From: Glycine soja
Lineage: Eukaryota > Streptophyta > Magnoliopsida > Fabales > Fabaceae
DNA length: 64,000 nt
Direction of reading: 5' to 3'
Assembly: GCF_004193775.1 (NCBI RefSeq)
Contig: NC_041019.1
Coordinates: forward strand, 11,828,204 to 11,892,203
Within the stretch, counting starts at the first letter, position 1. Every line of letters starts with the position of its first letter. Under the pieces are notes generated by a model. That model saw only the letters and a program-made list of their open reading frames with translations. It made no database searches and had not been told where the DNA came from. A program made the position numbers and the translations under genes. This document shows positions 35,757-48,682 of this stretch, piece by piece.

Positions 35757-36229
35757 TGTTAGGAATTTTATAATTTCTAATTAATTAATTAGTGTGGGCT
35801 ATATATTACATTTATCATTTATATTAATTATTTATATTTATGGGCTCAATAAAAATGATCTAATTTGGTGAGTCTATTGGACTATCATCAGAAATTAATA
35901 TGGACTTGATAAGCGGAAACCAATTTGGTCTGTTAGAGAATAATGGGAACTCTAACTCAAACAGGTTAAAACCTAAAGCAAGGTTGTGATCCCTAATACA
36001 TCAAATAAGAAATTGTATTTTCTTCTCCCCATCTGACGAGAAACCTAAGGTCCCAAAAGGAAAACGTTGATTTGGTTGAGGAAGAACACAAAACCAACGG
36101 TTCCTCAAACTCATCAATTCCGCTGTTTATCATGAATCCAAGTATTTTTTACAACCCCTCTTGATAATCTAACGTAATATGTTTTCGGTGATTATTGGTA
36201 TTTTATTAAGATCCCTAAAATTCCAAATA
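35757..36229 (+). repeat. 3' LTR of the copia element
   Basis: Begins TGTTAGGAATTTTATAATTT and ends TTCCAAATA (the terminal CA has mutated to TA). It carries a 6-bp insertion relative to the 5' LTR near 35958 and is followed by the target duplication ATGCA. Confidence 0.95.
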
Positions 36230-38262
36230 ATGCATGCATGTAAAGAATAAAAAAATTTGATGCATGTTAAGTGGGTGAAAAACAAGAATTTACTATATTT
36301 TGTCAATTTGTATAAATATTTGTTCTAAACATGCTCCAGTTATCATATAATTAACAAGGATTGTATGTTTGAGTTTAAATTGCGATTTCTATTCATTTAT
36401 TTATGTTTTGAGAGGGTAAAATATAAGGAGGAGATTAGCTGTGAGATAGACATAAGTTTTTGCTCTGATTAATTTATTCGTGAACACTTAAAAGAAAAAA
36501 ATGAAATAAGTTTTTTTTGCCTATGAACTAAAATTAACTCATACATAGATTAATTTAATTTATATGATAAGATATAAGATTGATTTAATGGTTAAAGAAA
36601 TAAAATGAAAAGAAGAGATAATGAGAAAATCTGTTTTACTAATAAAAAAATGAATCAACTAACATTTAATATTGATGGATAAAAAAGCTTATGAGAAATT
36701 ATTTTTTTCATTTTTTCTCTCTTATAAGTATTTATGGATAAGTTTATGCAAATATGATCATGTTTTATTTATTTATTACATTTACTTTCGATTTCATTAA
36801 TTAATATGAAGAGCTATTGAAATGTTAAGGTAAGATTTGTAAGTGTAAGTATGTCACCGTATTTTCTCTTGTTTTAAAATTCAAGAGTTATCAAAGAAAA
36901 TGCTAAACATAATTAACTATTGTGTTCTCAAGTTTTGGACCTAATGTAGAAAATATTTTTAAGAAAATATCTCGTACACTGCAATCAAACTTATTTTTAG
37001 TTTTAATTTGTATTGAAATTGAAAACAAAAATAGGTAATCAAACCAGCCGGAAGCTTCCGTTTTCAACCATTTTCTCGTTAGTCTTTTGTTTTCTATGTT
37101 CTTTTTTCCTTTTGTTTTCCAATTACTCAGAGAAAGCATAGCTTAGACAAAATACAGGAGTATTATCACAGCCAGAAGGATTTCTAATATATAAGCAGGA
37201 CCACACGTACTTAATTGGCGTGTGATGAATATGTGATGACTGTTTTATTTCTTTTCTTAGAAATCACATGTATTGGAAGAGTATTTTATTCAAGAGTAAT
37301 AAAATTTTTCTTCTAAATACTTAAATAAAACTATATACTAAAATTTTGAACTTGAGATTAACGGTTAAATAAGAATAATTCTATATTGGTTGATCCATGT
37401 CTTCAGCAGTAACTATTTTCTTTTTTAGTTTTAATGGAAAAGATAAATTTAAATTAAATGTGTATTTTAAAAAAAAAGTATAATAATAATTGAGAAACTT
37501 ATTATATTCATAATGCATTATTATTTATAACATTTAATTTTAAAATATTAAAAATTTGTTTTTAAAGTTTTATACAAAAAATTACATATTATCATAATTT
37601 TTAAGCATTTATTCTAATAAAAATTGTTTTTTTTTTCTTAAACAGATGAATTAGACCGTCCTAAAAGTATCTTTTAATTATAAAAATAAATCTAGATTGT
37701 ACGAGACAAATTTGGATGAAGTCTATTATGCCATAATCTTGTCATGATTTCTGGCTTTTCTGCAGCGTTTTTATTTATTCTTTTATTTTTAAGTTATCAA
37801 CTAACCAATAAAACTCATGCTTGTACGTAACAAAATTCTTCATATATATCATCTATATACTTAGGTTTGCAAAAATAGAAACGAAGGCCCTTCAATTTCA
37901 TTTGGTCTACTTTGACCATTTTTGTAGATTATGTTATCTATATGCAAAATCAAAGGCCACATATAATTTGGATAAATTTTTGTTTTATATGCAGGAAAAA
38001 AACATTTTTTTAATAAGTTTTTTTATTTATACACAATCGTAGCCTAATCTATTCTAGCTAAGTGTGACTATTATATGAGTGAAATATTTTGTTGACAATT
38101 AATTCATCAATCAATAAATAAATAAAAGATGATGAAAACATTGACCTGTATGCAAAGAAACAATTTATCATACTTTTAATATCTGAACTGATGAACTAAT
38201 TTAATACAACATGATAATTTCTTTTAAGAACACTACAAATATCGAATCATTTTCTTTCTCTT

Positions 38263-38264
<2 letters not shown>

Positions 38265-38300
<36 letters not shown>
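38265..38300. repeat. (AT)18 microsatellite
   Basis: Uninterrupted AT dinucleotides, 36 bases. Confidence 0.95.
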
Positions 38301-38304
<4 letters not shown>

Positions 38305-39056
38305 TTCTAATAGCAATTTGCAAATATAATATGCTGTCCATTTTTAAAGCCCTACACTACAAATTTATATAATCACACACAAGTTGCAGTGCACAATAAA
38401 AGATGAATATTTTCAATTGTGTTAGTGCCATTATCAGATCTGAAAATAGTTAATATACATGAGCTGCGCTGTTTATCAGTTGTCAAGTTCGATCTGACAA
38501 CCTTATCTATGTTTATATATCAAGGTTTTCAAGATATATAATTCTAATATTACATGCATGTTCAGTCGTATGAGTATTCAAACTTTCTCTTTCGTGCCTA
38601 ACGCTACCATTAAAGAAGTTTTCCTTCTCTTCATTTATAAATTATTAACATATATTTTTTTCCCAAATTAAGAATAAAGGAAAGAAGGAGTTATCCCAAT
38701 CCACAGTTAGAACATACCACTAAACAAGGTAAAAATCTCTTGCATTGCGTAGGTACGTGTAAATGTGAAAAATATAATTTTAAAACACTGATTTTTATTG
38801 AACAAATAATTAAAGAAAGTAATATAAAAGTTCACAAGAAGTCTAGACGAGAAAAAAATATATAAAATTATCTAATAAGCCAAATAAATGATATACAACT
38901 GGGGATTTTTACCAGAAAAAAAACCGTAGATTATCTACAAATAACTTATTAGAGAGAAGCCACTAGCAGTTACCTTTTTTCCGAACACATAAATGTCAAC
39001 CTTGTTGGATATGTCAGGAAGTCAATTCTCAATGAATCACATAATTTGTTAAGATT

Positions 39057-39424
39057 AAATATGTTTTAATTATATTTTTATCATCATAAATTAGTGTTTT
39101 TAATTTTTGATTCTTATAAGTTTATTTTTATAATTTTAGTTCTTATAAGTTATTATTTTTTAATTTTGATCCCTATAATTTTTTTTCAATTTTATTCTCT
39201 TTAAGATTTTAATTTTTTTATTTATAATTTTCATAAATTTGTGCTTATAAAGACCAAAGAAAAACATAAATTTATAGGGATTAAAAATAAACAAAAATAT
39301 CTTACAAAGACTAAAATTAAAAAAATCATAAACTTATATGAACTAATTTTTTTAAAAAAAATGAACTTACATGAACCATAAATAAAAAAGCACTAACTTA
39401 CATACATAAAAAATATTTTTAAGT
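39057..39424. repeat. Foldback element, about 370 bp
   Basis: The whole block is a degenerate inverted repeat. The left arm reads ATAAATTAGTGTTTTTAATT then GATTCTTATAAGTT; the complement of the right arm reads GTAAGTTAGTGCTTTTT then GGTTCATGTAAGTT. Both contain repeated TTTTAGTTCTTATAAG-like units. The turning point is near 39235. No coding capacity. Confidence 0.75.
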
Positions 39425-40219
39425 CTTTCGTATATTAAATATTTACTGTTTTTTTGTTAATTTTTTATTTTTTTCAAATAATATTTGTTTAATTTGATTT
39501 GATTTTACTTTTAGTTCTAATACACTCTATCAAAATTAAAATATTTTATTTCTTTTTAAATAAACTTAATTTTAAGCCTATTGTGATACTAATTTATCTT
39601 TAATTTGGATTTAACTTTTAATTTTTAAATTGGACATACTATATCAATGAAAAAGATGTCTTGATTTCAATAATTTATTTTCATTTTTTTTAATTTTAAA
39701 AGTCTTACCTCTTTAATCTAGTCTTATTTAATATAATACAATATTCATTATTAATAATAAAAATTTATTTTTTTTCTTTATAAATTTTATTTAAATTTAG
39801 AAAATACCTATGCAATGTATGAAAACTTTCTAGTTAATTGTATAAATCTTGACATGCAATATTATACTTAAATAAAAAATACGAAATATACCATGTAAGG
39901 TCATTTTCAAATTAATTATCAATATTATGAATGGATTTTTTTTATTGATAAATATTAATTTATTAATTTTGTTTGAAATATCATATTTGAATTTGTGATT
40001 TCTCCAATCCATTCTCTTTTTTTTTTAATTTCCTTTATTCTTTTTCAATCAGTAAATTAATCTTATATCTTTATGAATAGGTTAATCCATTGGATATTGT
40101 CCATATTAGTTATATTTTGTACGAGTAAAGCATAAGATCATATAGAAATGAAATTTCCGAGTTTGGTACTGCAAACATGTCTTATTCATTTAGTGTCAAT
40201 ATTTGTGGGTCATTCTATT

Positions 40220-40266
40220 ATATATCTATATCTATATATATATATATATAGATATATATATATAGA
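40220..40266. repeat. Imperfect TA microsatellite with GATA/CTATA interruptions
   Basis: TA repeats with symmetrically placed TATCTATATCTA and TAGATATATATATAGATA, so that the block is also self-complementary. Confidence 0.85.
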
Positions 40267-41025
40267 TAAGAGTATGAGTTAAGCTAAAGGGATGCAATAT
40301 TGCAAGGAGCCAATGACATTTGCATTTCCATAATCCATAATGATCTACATTACATGATGCTCACTTATGCCAAAATTAAATGTCTCTATCATCACGTTCA
40401 ATCAATTCAATTTGAATCTTCTCATTTTGTCGAATGATATGATATATTAGGTTGGAGAGAAATATTAATATATATTTTATTAAATAAAAAATCATCAATT
40501 ATAGAATTCACTTATTAGATATGATAAAGTTATATTTTTTTTTCTTTCGAATATAACCATATCACATTGTTTAATAATATAAGAGCATCTAAACCCAAAT
40601 CCAAAATCAATTAATGACAAACAACTTTTAGTGGAGTAGTAAAAATTGTGAATGAACAATTCATTAAATTATATCAACATGTTTTGTGGGTCAAAATGAT
40701 AACGTGAAGTATGTAAAAAAATATTTATTTATTCATTTTGTCACATAACATTAGTATGAATTATTATCAGATTTGTTGATATCAAATATCTGCTTAGCTG
40801 ATTATTTTTAGGGAAATTTTTTTCACTCATTCATATTTTTTCATCTACCATTAGTGATTTAGTGTGGTATGTGGTGCACGTTACAGAATATTTATTTTTG
40901 AAGTGAATTTCTTTCCTCACAATATAGTAAAATGAATTCACTTATTCCAGTAGTAAAATTTGGAAACTTAATGGCCTTAATATTTTTTAAAAATAGACAA
41001 TTCACGAATTCAATTGTTAAATAAT

Positions 41026-41284
41026 TATGCATGTTGAGCTTGACATTGAGGACGCTATAATTGAATTGAATTTTCAACAGTTAGTGAATCATGTTCATAA
41101 TAAGTACTTAGATAATTCAGAATTCGCGTTATCATCGATCAATGTCACAATTTATTTTATATTTCACCAAACTTTAAGGTTTCTAAGGAGGCTAGCGAAT
41201 TCAGTTGCTTATGGTCTAACCAGAGTAGCAAATTCTTACGCTGGTCACCGGATTTTTCATAGTCCTCGGAATTTTATTGCTTAA
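41026..41284 (+). pseudogene. LINE RNase H-like C-terminal scrap
   Basis: The frame from 41027 reads VELDIEDAIIELN, then DNSEFALSS and FLRRLANSVAYGLTRVANSY, ending IFHSPRNFIA. This is the C-terminal half of the RVT_3/RNase H-like domain of plant LINEs (family: VRR.AN.VAH.LAR.A). The start Met is probably accidental. No poly(A) tail or target duplication is visible. Confidence 0.6.
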
Positions 41285-42870
41285 CAAATTGCTTTGGAAA
41301 TAATACAAGTATGTTGCTATAAAAAAATAATAATTACGTATGTTAAAATTTAGATAAATTAAATATTTATGAGTACGCAGTTAGCCAACATTTACTTTTT
41401 TTTAGAAATGTATTGTATGTTAAGATAAAAAGTTGATTGATAAAATATCAAATAATTTTTAAATTATATGAATTTTTATATATTGAATCTACTTAATGTG
41501 ACCTCCAGCTAATGCATGGCTACAAAAAATCATTAAATTAATTAAACTAAACGAGACTTAATCCTCAAATAAGTGCACAATAACAAAATAACATAATATT
41601 TTCTTGTGTTTATAAAATATTAACTTTTATATTTTACATTTATTTTATAACAGTTTTATGTTATATTATATTATATCGAGTCTCATAACTTATAAAACTC
41701 GTCATCAAATGTCTCTATCTATATCCATGTCCTATCACATTTACATTTTGTATTGTATTTTTCAAAAATACACTTTCGGAAAAGGCTAGCTCAAACCACC
41801 ATTCAACAAGATTGACAGAGTTGTATCAAGTGAATAACATTTCTCATAAAACAATTTTATTAATTATCCGATGAGTAATTCTACCATTAAAAAGAATGCT
41901 ATAGCAAATGCAATACATTCTTTTCAATATAATTTTTGTTATTAATTAATTAAAATTTACTAGAACTATGATGGATTTCATTCATAATTTTGTGAGTTTA
42001 ATTCCCTTAATGGTAGATTGGTGAGATTTCAACTTTGTAATAAAGTAGTTCACGTGAGTTTAAAACTGGCAAAAATTAAAATTAAAGAGAAAATAAATTA
42101 GTGTAGAGCCATCATAGCTAGAGAAGTGGTTAAAAAAAATAAAAATATAAAATTAATATAGATAATACACCAAACACCATGTTTAAAAAAATGTGAATAA
42201 TCACATACTCTACATATAAAACTAAGGAGAATATTAACTATTCATATTTATTCATGGATAGTTAATATTAACTCTTATGTATGCCTAACATACTTACTCT
42301 AAAATAATACTTCTAAGAGAAGGTTTGGATTAACGCTTGAAAAACATGACTTGAGTTTAAGACATTTGATCAGGATGTTTTAATGTGTGTTAGAAACATA
42401 TTTTAAATTGTGGACGTAGTCAAGTTTTATTGAAGTATTTAGAAGTAATTTTTACATCATCATTAACTTGAGTCATATAATTTATTTTAACTATAACCCT
42501 ATTTAATGATGAATAATAAAACACATTTTGGTAATATATACATAAAATCAATTTTGATTGTAAGTTTTAAATTATATTGTGACAAAATCAGTTTTTTAAT
42601 ATGTGTTATTCGAGCAAAAATCATGTTACAAACACAAGTTTACTTAATATCAATTTTATAATATCACGTGTTTGATTCAAAATCAATTTTTGCAAGCGTA
42701 CGTGTCTAAATATACATGTACTATAAATATCATTATCAAATGTTTTATTTATTTATTTTTATACCAATTCTTTAAAAAAATGTTCCTTTTCCTAAAAGAT
42801 AATGAAAATTCTCCTAATAAGTCATCAGGTAACTCTCTTTTATATATATTCCCTTTTTGAATAGTCTAGA

Positions 42871-42976
42871 ATATATCTAGTTTACAGAGTTTTATTTTTC
42901 CTCTTTGTATATTAAACTTACTATTTTTTTTTTTTAAAAAAAAGTGCAGTAATCATATATCTAGTTTACAGAGTTT
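42871..42976. repeat. Two 22-bp direct repeats
   Basis: ATATATCTAGTTTACAGAG plus TTT occurs at 42871-42892 and again at 42955-42976, 84 bases apart. Between them lies a T/A homopolymer stretch. Confidence 0.9.
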
Positions 42977-45900
42977 CTGTTATTATATATTTTGCCACAA
43001 ATTGAAGTGAATGTTTAGTCTGAAAGAAACTAATAATTAATACAGATTGTGCTCAACAAATTACACGTGGGATCGTTGAAGGGAAGGGAAAATCTTTGGA
43101 CTGTGTTGTTGAAGTGGAACGTGGAAAAAAGCGAAGAGCAAAGTGGCTAATGAAGGGATCAACCATGCATGTGGTTGACACTATTCTTTGTGTGTCCTGG
43201 TTGCTTAATTTGCTGCATCTTACGTACGAAAGCGAGAACAATGCGTCTGCGTGGGCCTACTAAGTTTTTTTTTTTATCATAAATAATTTAGATGAGTTGG
43301 ATTTCATAATTCACTTGTAATGGATTCTTATAAAAATATTTACAGATTATCTATTAATAAAACTTTCATATTAACAATAAAAATTAAACATATTTTCTTA
43401 TAAGATATGAATATCTTTTATCCTTATCCATTGGATTAATTTTTTTTTTTGGTTGTGGTCCCAAAAGTGAGACCAGCCACATGCAGTTTGTGACCCTAGC
43501 GGACATGTTTTCTTAACTCATTAACTCTATATGCCCTATGCCACAAGCAACAGCAAATTGCTTCTGTTGCTGCTTATTCTTGCTCTGCCAAATTTATGTA
43601 CATGTTTGTTCTGTCGATCTAGTAGGAATGATTTTAAAGGGTCTTCATAAAATTAAGTTACATACTCATGAAGAGGTGAGGAATTTTATGTTAAAATAAT
43701 GAAGCATTTGATAGAAGAGAAAAAGTTTTTCATGTATGAAATCATGATTCCTGAAAACTGTGAAATACAAAAATTATGTTTTTTGGAATAAATAAAAATT
43801 TTAGAATCTTAAGATAAATTTTCTAGAAATCAAAGAGTTATATATTATTTTTATCATATCAAACAATTTAATAATCATATCAAATAATTTAATAAAGAGT
43901 AAGATGATATATTTACTGTAGTAAAAATTAATCAGAAAAATAAGATTTTCACCTTTTCACATGAAATTTTTTCCTGAGAAATTGATTAAAATTAAACATA
44001 TGTATTGTGTATTTTTTTTATTAAGGTATTGTGTATTGATTTAAGTACAAATTTCATCTGATTTTTTAAAGCATATAATTTTTAATTAAAAGGAAACAAC
44101 ATTACATGAACTTTATAATTAAATACATAAATGTAGCTAAACTGTAATTTTTCAACTTAATAGTTGTAATTAAATATTTTTATTTTCACAATTGAAAAAC
44201 AATTCATAAGCTAAAAATTATATTTGTATAAAACACAATACGTAAATTGAACACAAAATATGCCAAATTCAAAGGTTCATATACAGATCTTTACATACCA
44301 AAGAAGTACAGTGTTTTTTTTTTTACATAAGTAGAAATACAGTGCTATGTGCCCCTGTTAAATCCCAAGAGCCAAAACTAATTAAATACCTGAGATTATA
44401 GGACTTGTAACATTACTCTAATTAATAAACATTACGATTAACAATGTGGAATGATTACCACTATGGCAATGGCCCACCGCCCAAGATATTAGGAGAAATA
44501 TGCATCTGGTATGAGGGATTTAAGTGTCGGCAAAATGGTTTTTTATACTTGGATGCAACTTGCTAAGACTCTTGGCGATGACATGACTTTGGCTTTTGTT
44601 AAAATTAAACAAAAATGGTCCAACTTAAAAGTTAAGCCAATTAACTTATTGGATCCAAAAGAAATTACTTAATTATCAATTTTATTTAAGCTCTAAAACG
44701 AATACTAAGAACTAATGAACGTAATCAACTCGTATGATTAATGAATGATATATTATAAGTTAATTTTGTTATTTAATTGATCACTCATTGTTCAGCAATT
44801 TTGTCTTTATTTTTATTAGTGGGGACTCCTACAGTTAACCTATAATCTTAGATAGGCTGGAAGCGCTTACGTGCAAACTAAATCTTTCCATTAACAACTT
44901 CAAAGAACTTTCTTTTAGAAAAAATAAAATAAAAAGTAAGATATACTGTAGAAAGAAAGAATACTCGATCTTATGTACATATGAATATAACACGAAAAGG
45001 TCAATAAATGATTGATACCTTGAAGGCTAATTTAGCAGCATCTACATGTTTTGAGCTTTATTTGAATGGTGCTTGTTGTCCTTGGATTCTCTTTAGTTTG
45101 ACAGAGGGGTACAAAGCATGTTCTCCTAGAGCTGTTTTTGGTTTTTTGGGTCATAAAAGCTTGTTGGCATGCTCAAACCATACAAAGGTTAATAGGAGTG
45201 ACCAATATATCATTGGGCATTTATAGCTTTTCGTGATTGGAAATTTACAGAAGAAAGTTTCATTGTAGATTTATAGTGGGATAATATATAAAGTACTACT
45301 ATCATATTGGGCATTTATTGTTTTTCGTTATTGGACATATTTTTTGTCATATACGTAAATTTGGTCTTTGATGATATTTAATTTAAATATAATGTTTACT
45401 TTTCTTTAATAGTTTTTTTTAAACTCAAAGTTTTTCTGGGCAAGTGTCAATAATTAATTTATCATGGTATTGAAATTTATTTAAGGGTCAAAATTTTAAC
45501 TACATTCAGAGGAATGAATAGTCCTTTACTAAAAAAGATAACTAAACTAGAATCTGAAGTTTCTAATTAAAATATAATTTGGGATAATAAAGTTATTCAG
45601 TTCTTTTAGATATAGTCCCGTCATTCTTTACTATCCGTCTTTTAATATTTTTATATAAAAATAAAAAATGTAATAATTTTTCTTGATGTTAATAAAGTAG
45701 TTATAAAGTTTTTATTTTATACTTTTCATTTTTACTTCAATGTAAATATATATTTGTAAATTAATTACAGTTTGAGTAGAAAATAAGAGTGTAAGTAACA
45801 AAAACTTAACTAATTAATGTTATTTTCAACTTTAAAAATAATAGATAAATAGAAACAAAACCTTCAAAAAAATTAACAATTATAAAAAGGAACGCAAGAA

Positions 45901-46972
45901 ATATTTGATATATTAATGCTCCATTGACTAATTTCTTTCTATATATATAAAAATTAGAATAGCTATATTGAACGAGGTTATTTTTAGCTATCATTACTTA
46001 TCGAAAACATTTTTAGCTATTTTTCTTGTGTGAGAATGTTTTTAGAGATTTTTCTTAATCTTTTATCTCTTTTGAGATATATTCTTAATATTTTTAGTTC
46101 TAACTTGAATTTTTAATATTTTTAAAAGAAAATATCAATAATTAAATAACAATGTATCATTGTAAATTATTTATCATAAATCTAAAATATAATTTATATG
46201 TTCAAAAATATTAATTTTATTACAAATTTTAATTAAAAGATAATTTATGTATTTAAATTTTTTTATTTTAAATCTTAATTATATAATTAAACATTTATTT
46301 TTTATAATGCTAAGGTTAAAATACAAATTAATTAATAAGTCATAGAAAAAGAAGTTCATACTGGCTAAGCTAATAGGTTACTTCCTAAATAAACATTTAT
46401 GTTCCCTCGTTAATTAGATTTAATCATTAATCTAAGGATAAAATTAAATTAAACTTGTATGATATTTTAGAAATATCTTATTACTCAATGAAATGCCGAA
46501 GCTCAATTTCTATACACTTTTAGTGTAATAAAATTTACATTGTCTCCTAGAAAAATATTCCGAATCAAATAGAACTACGGACATCACACTGCATGTTGGA
46601 AATCAAACTGAATTGCTTTTTTTTTTTTTAAGTGTTTGGGATTGACATTTTAGAGGGAAAGAAAAAAGAAAGGTAAATTTTAGTTTTTAGATTAACAAAG
46701 CTATGCAGTGTTGTATATACTAAACAAAAAGATTAAAATATTAAGTATGCATGTATAGTATTGTTCACGACCGAGAACCTTAGAAAGTTCTAAAGTCAAT
46801 TAAAACCTTAAAAAATCCTAATGATCTCTCTTTGTGTGACTTGGCATAACTTAAAGAGAGTTATGTTTATTTATTGAAAGTGATTCAGCCCAAGGATTAG
46901 AGGCCAACCAATTATGAGGAGTCCTTAATTGGACAGTCCACAACCTCAAGTACTAAGCCTGAAAGTGTGAGG

Positions 46973-48055
46973 AAACTTACAAAAAAAATGGAGACTATTC
47001 AGCAAGGACAGCATACCATTGCCTCATGAATTCAATCATTGAAACCAACCATCTCAAAGAAGAAGACGAATGGATGCAATTATGAAAGCTAAAAATACCT
47101 CCTAAAATAAAGCATTTTCTTTGGAGGATTTTGAGAGGATGCTTGCCATTAAGAACTCAATTGCAGTCCAAAGGAGTTCATTGCCCCCACGAGTGCCCCT
47201 TTTGTGAGACTAACTTTGGAAATGATTGGCACTTGTTTTTTGGTTGCGTTCATGCAGTAACTATATGGAAAAAGGCTGGGTCATGGAACATTATTCAACA
47301 TCAATTTCATGCAGTGGAAGGCATCAAAGCATTGTTATTTCATCTCCTATCTTCCCTTGAAACGGATATCAAAGAGTAACTGGCAATCATCTTATGGACG
47401 ATCTGGACTAGAAGAAATCAGAAAATTTTTGAAGCTGTGGAAATCCCACATCATATCTCAATATCATATTCATCTCAGTTACTCGTGGAGAGGAAGCATG
47501 AAAGAAAACGGAACTCCGTGAACACTCCCAGTCCTCAAAGTCAAGCTCATGCAATCTGGATTCCTCCAACATCTGGCTCGCTGAAATTAAATGTGGATGC
47601 TGCAATTTTCCTGAGCATATCTTGCTTTGGTGCTGGAATGTGTATCAGGGACGAAAATGGTAGATTTCTACAAGCCAGAACGCAGTGGAACTATGGTGAA
47701 CCAAGCCCTCTGGAAGCTGAAGCCTGGGCGTTGTTACAAGGGATTAATTGGATACATGAACTGGTTACCAAAATGTTGAGATTGAAGTTGATTGTTAGTC
47801 CATTGTAGATGATCTCCATAGTTGTAATAGACACAACACAAATGTTCAAATCCTTTTTTCTAAGTGTAGGGAGTTCTAAAGAATATTTTCTAACTCATTC
47901 GTGAGTTTTATTCAGAGGTAAGCCAATAATATTGTTCACTTGTTAGTTTGAGTATCATTATCATTTGCTAGCATCCAAAACTTTGATCATATTTCAAATT
48001 GTATTTACTATGTTCTTATGAATGAAATGAAGTAGTTCTCTTCCTAAAAAAAAAA
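46973..48055 (+). mobile_element. 5'-truncated LINE retrotransposon with poly(A) tail
   Basis: Flanked by target duplications AAGCCTGAAAGTGTGAGG (46955-46972) and AAGCCTGAACGTGTAGG (48054-48070), with one substitution and one deleted base. It ends in a run of ten A (48046-48055). It encodes, with stops, the end of a LINE ORF2. First the zf-RVT zinc-binding domain: NGDYSARTAYHCLM, a TGG-to-TGA stop near 47089, then KIPPKIKHFLWRILRGCLP, CPFCETNFGNDWHLFFGC. Then the RNase H-like RVT_3 domain: WIPPTSGSLKLNVDAA and the EAEAWALLQGI block near 47717. The RT domain itself is missing, as expected after incomplete reverse transcription. Confidence 0.9.
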
Positions 48056-48319
48056 GCCTGAACGTGTAGGTGCTATGCTCGGTCGGTCTATTTGAAGATC
48101 CAAATATTTTCTTTTTTATTTTAAAAATTGTCAAGTTAAAGGTATTTATTAGAAATGTAAAAAGTTATCTTCTATCCCCTTTTCATCCAAAACTCACAAA
48201 CATATAAGGGACTTCTCTCATTCCCATACACGAGAATACTGCAGCTGAATAATAGGTTGTTGTTTTCTGTTACTCCATGTTGTTTCCTGTATCTCTGTTT
48301 TTTTTTTTTTTTCAATATG

Positions 48320-48682
48320 TGATGTGTGATAATCTTTGCATTTAGGGACAGAGAACCTCCAATAGAAAAGGGAACAGAGGGACAAAGGATAGTTGACTAA
48401 TTTCTCATTGCCTTCCAATTCAATACAACACTGCTATATATATCACAGTTACTCTCCTTCTAACAAACTAATTCCCTCTAATAGAATAGGAAACATTCTA
48501 GAGCTAACAGAATCTCCCTAATACCCCTCCTATACTATTAAATCTTGCGCTACTAATAAAGCACGAAATCCTTCCACTTCTTTGGTGTGACAACAGTTCT
48601 GTTAATCATGGACTCTACCTCCTTAATCACTGGGTCATTGGCTTTATTTAATTGCTCTTTCACACTGGGCTTGGACATATCA
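48320..48682 (-). repeat. 3' LTR of the gypsy element
   Basis: In plus orientation it starts TGATGTGTGATAATCTTTGC and ends TTGGACATATCA. It corresponds to 53140-53500 with scattered differences. The polyprotein frame runs across its upper border and stops inside it at 48553. Confidence 0.92.

Larger units (their letters stand above)
30018..36229 (+). mobile_element. Ty1/copia LTR retrotransposon, complete but inactive
   Basis: All structural landmarks are present: 5-bp target duplication ATGCA at 30013-30017 and 36230-36234, LTRs of 467 and 473 bp starting TGTTA, a Met-tRNA primer-binding site, a gag-pol reading region in copia order (gag, protease, integrase, RT, RNase H), and a purine-rich tract next to the 3' LTR. 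By eye the LTRs differ at about 40 positions plus one 6-bp indel (about 9 %, mostly transitions), so the insertion is not recent. The coding part is broken by many stops. Confidence 0.95.
36235..46954. other. Long AT-rich gene-free stretch
   Basis: More than 10 kb without a recognised gene. It contains AT microsatellites, a foldback element, a LINE scrap and short direct repeats, listed separately. Frames such as 36903-37139 (minus), 37821-38042, 43053-43241 (minus) and 45008-45226 match no family I know. A less AT-rich block at 43050-43260 includes ACACGTGG, a G-box core, but no gene beside it. Confidence 0.6.

Noticed and set aside
42320..42710. Possible MITE with ACGCTTG-containing ends
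   Set aside because: Only a seven-base core and scattered matches support inverted ends; too weak to list.
45008..45226. 72-codon frame starting MIDTLKANLAASTC
   Set aside because: No family recognised on either strand and no splice or leader signs.
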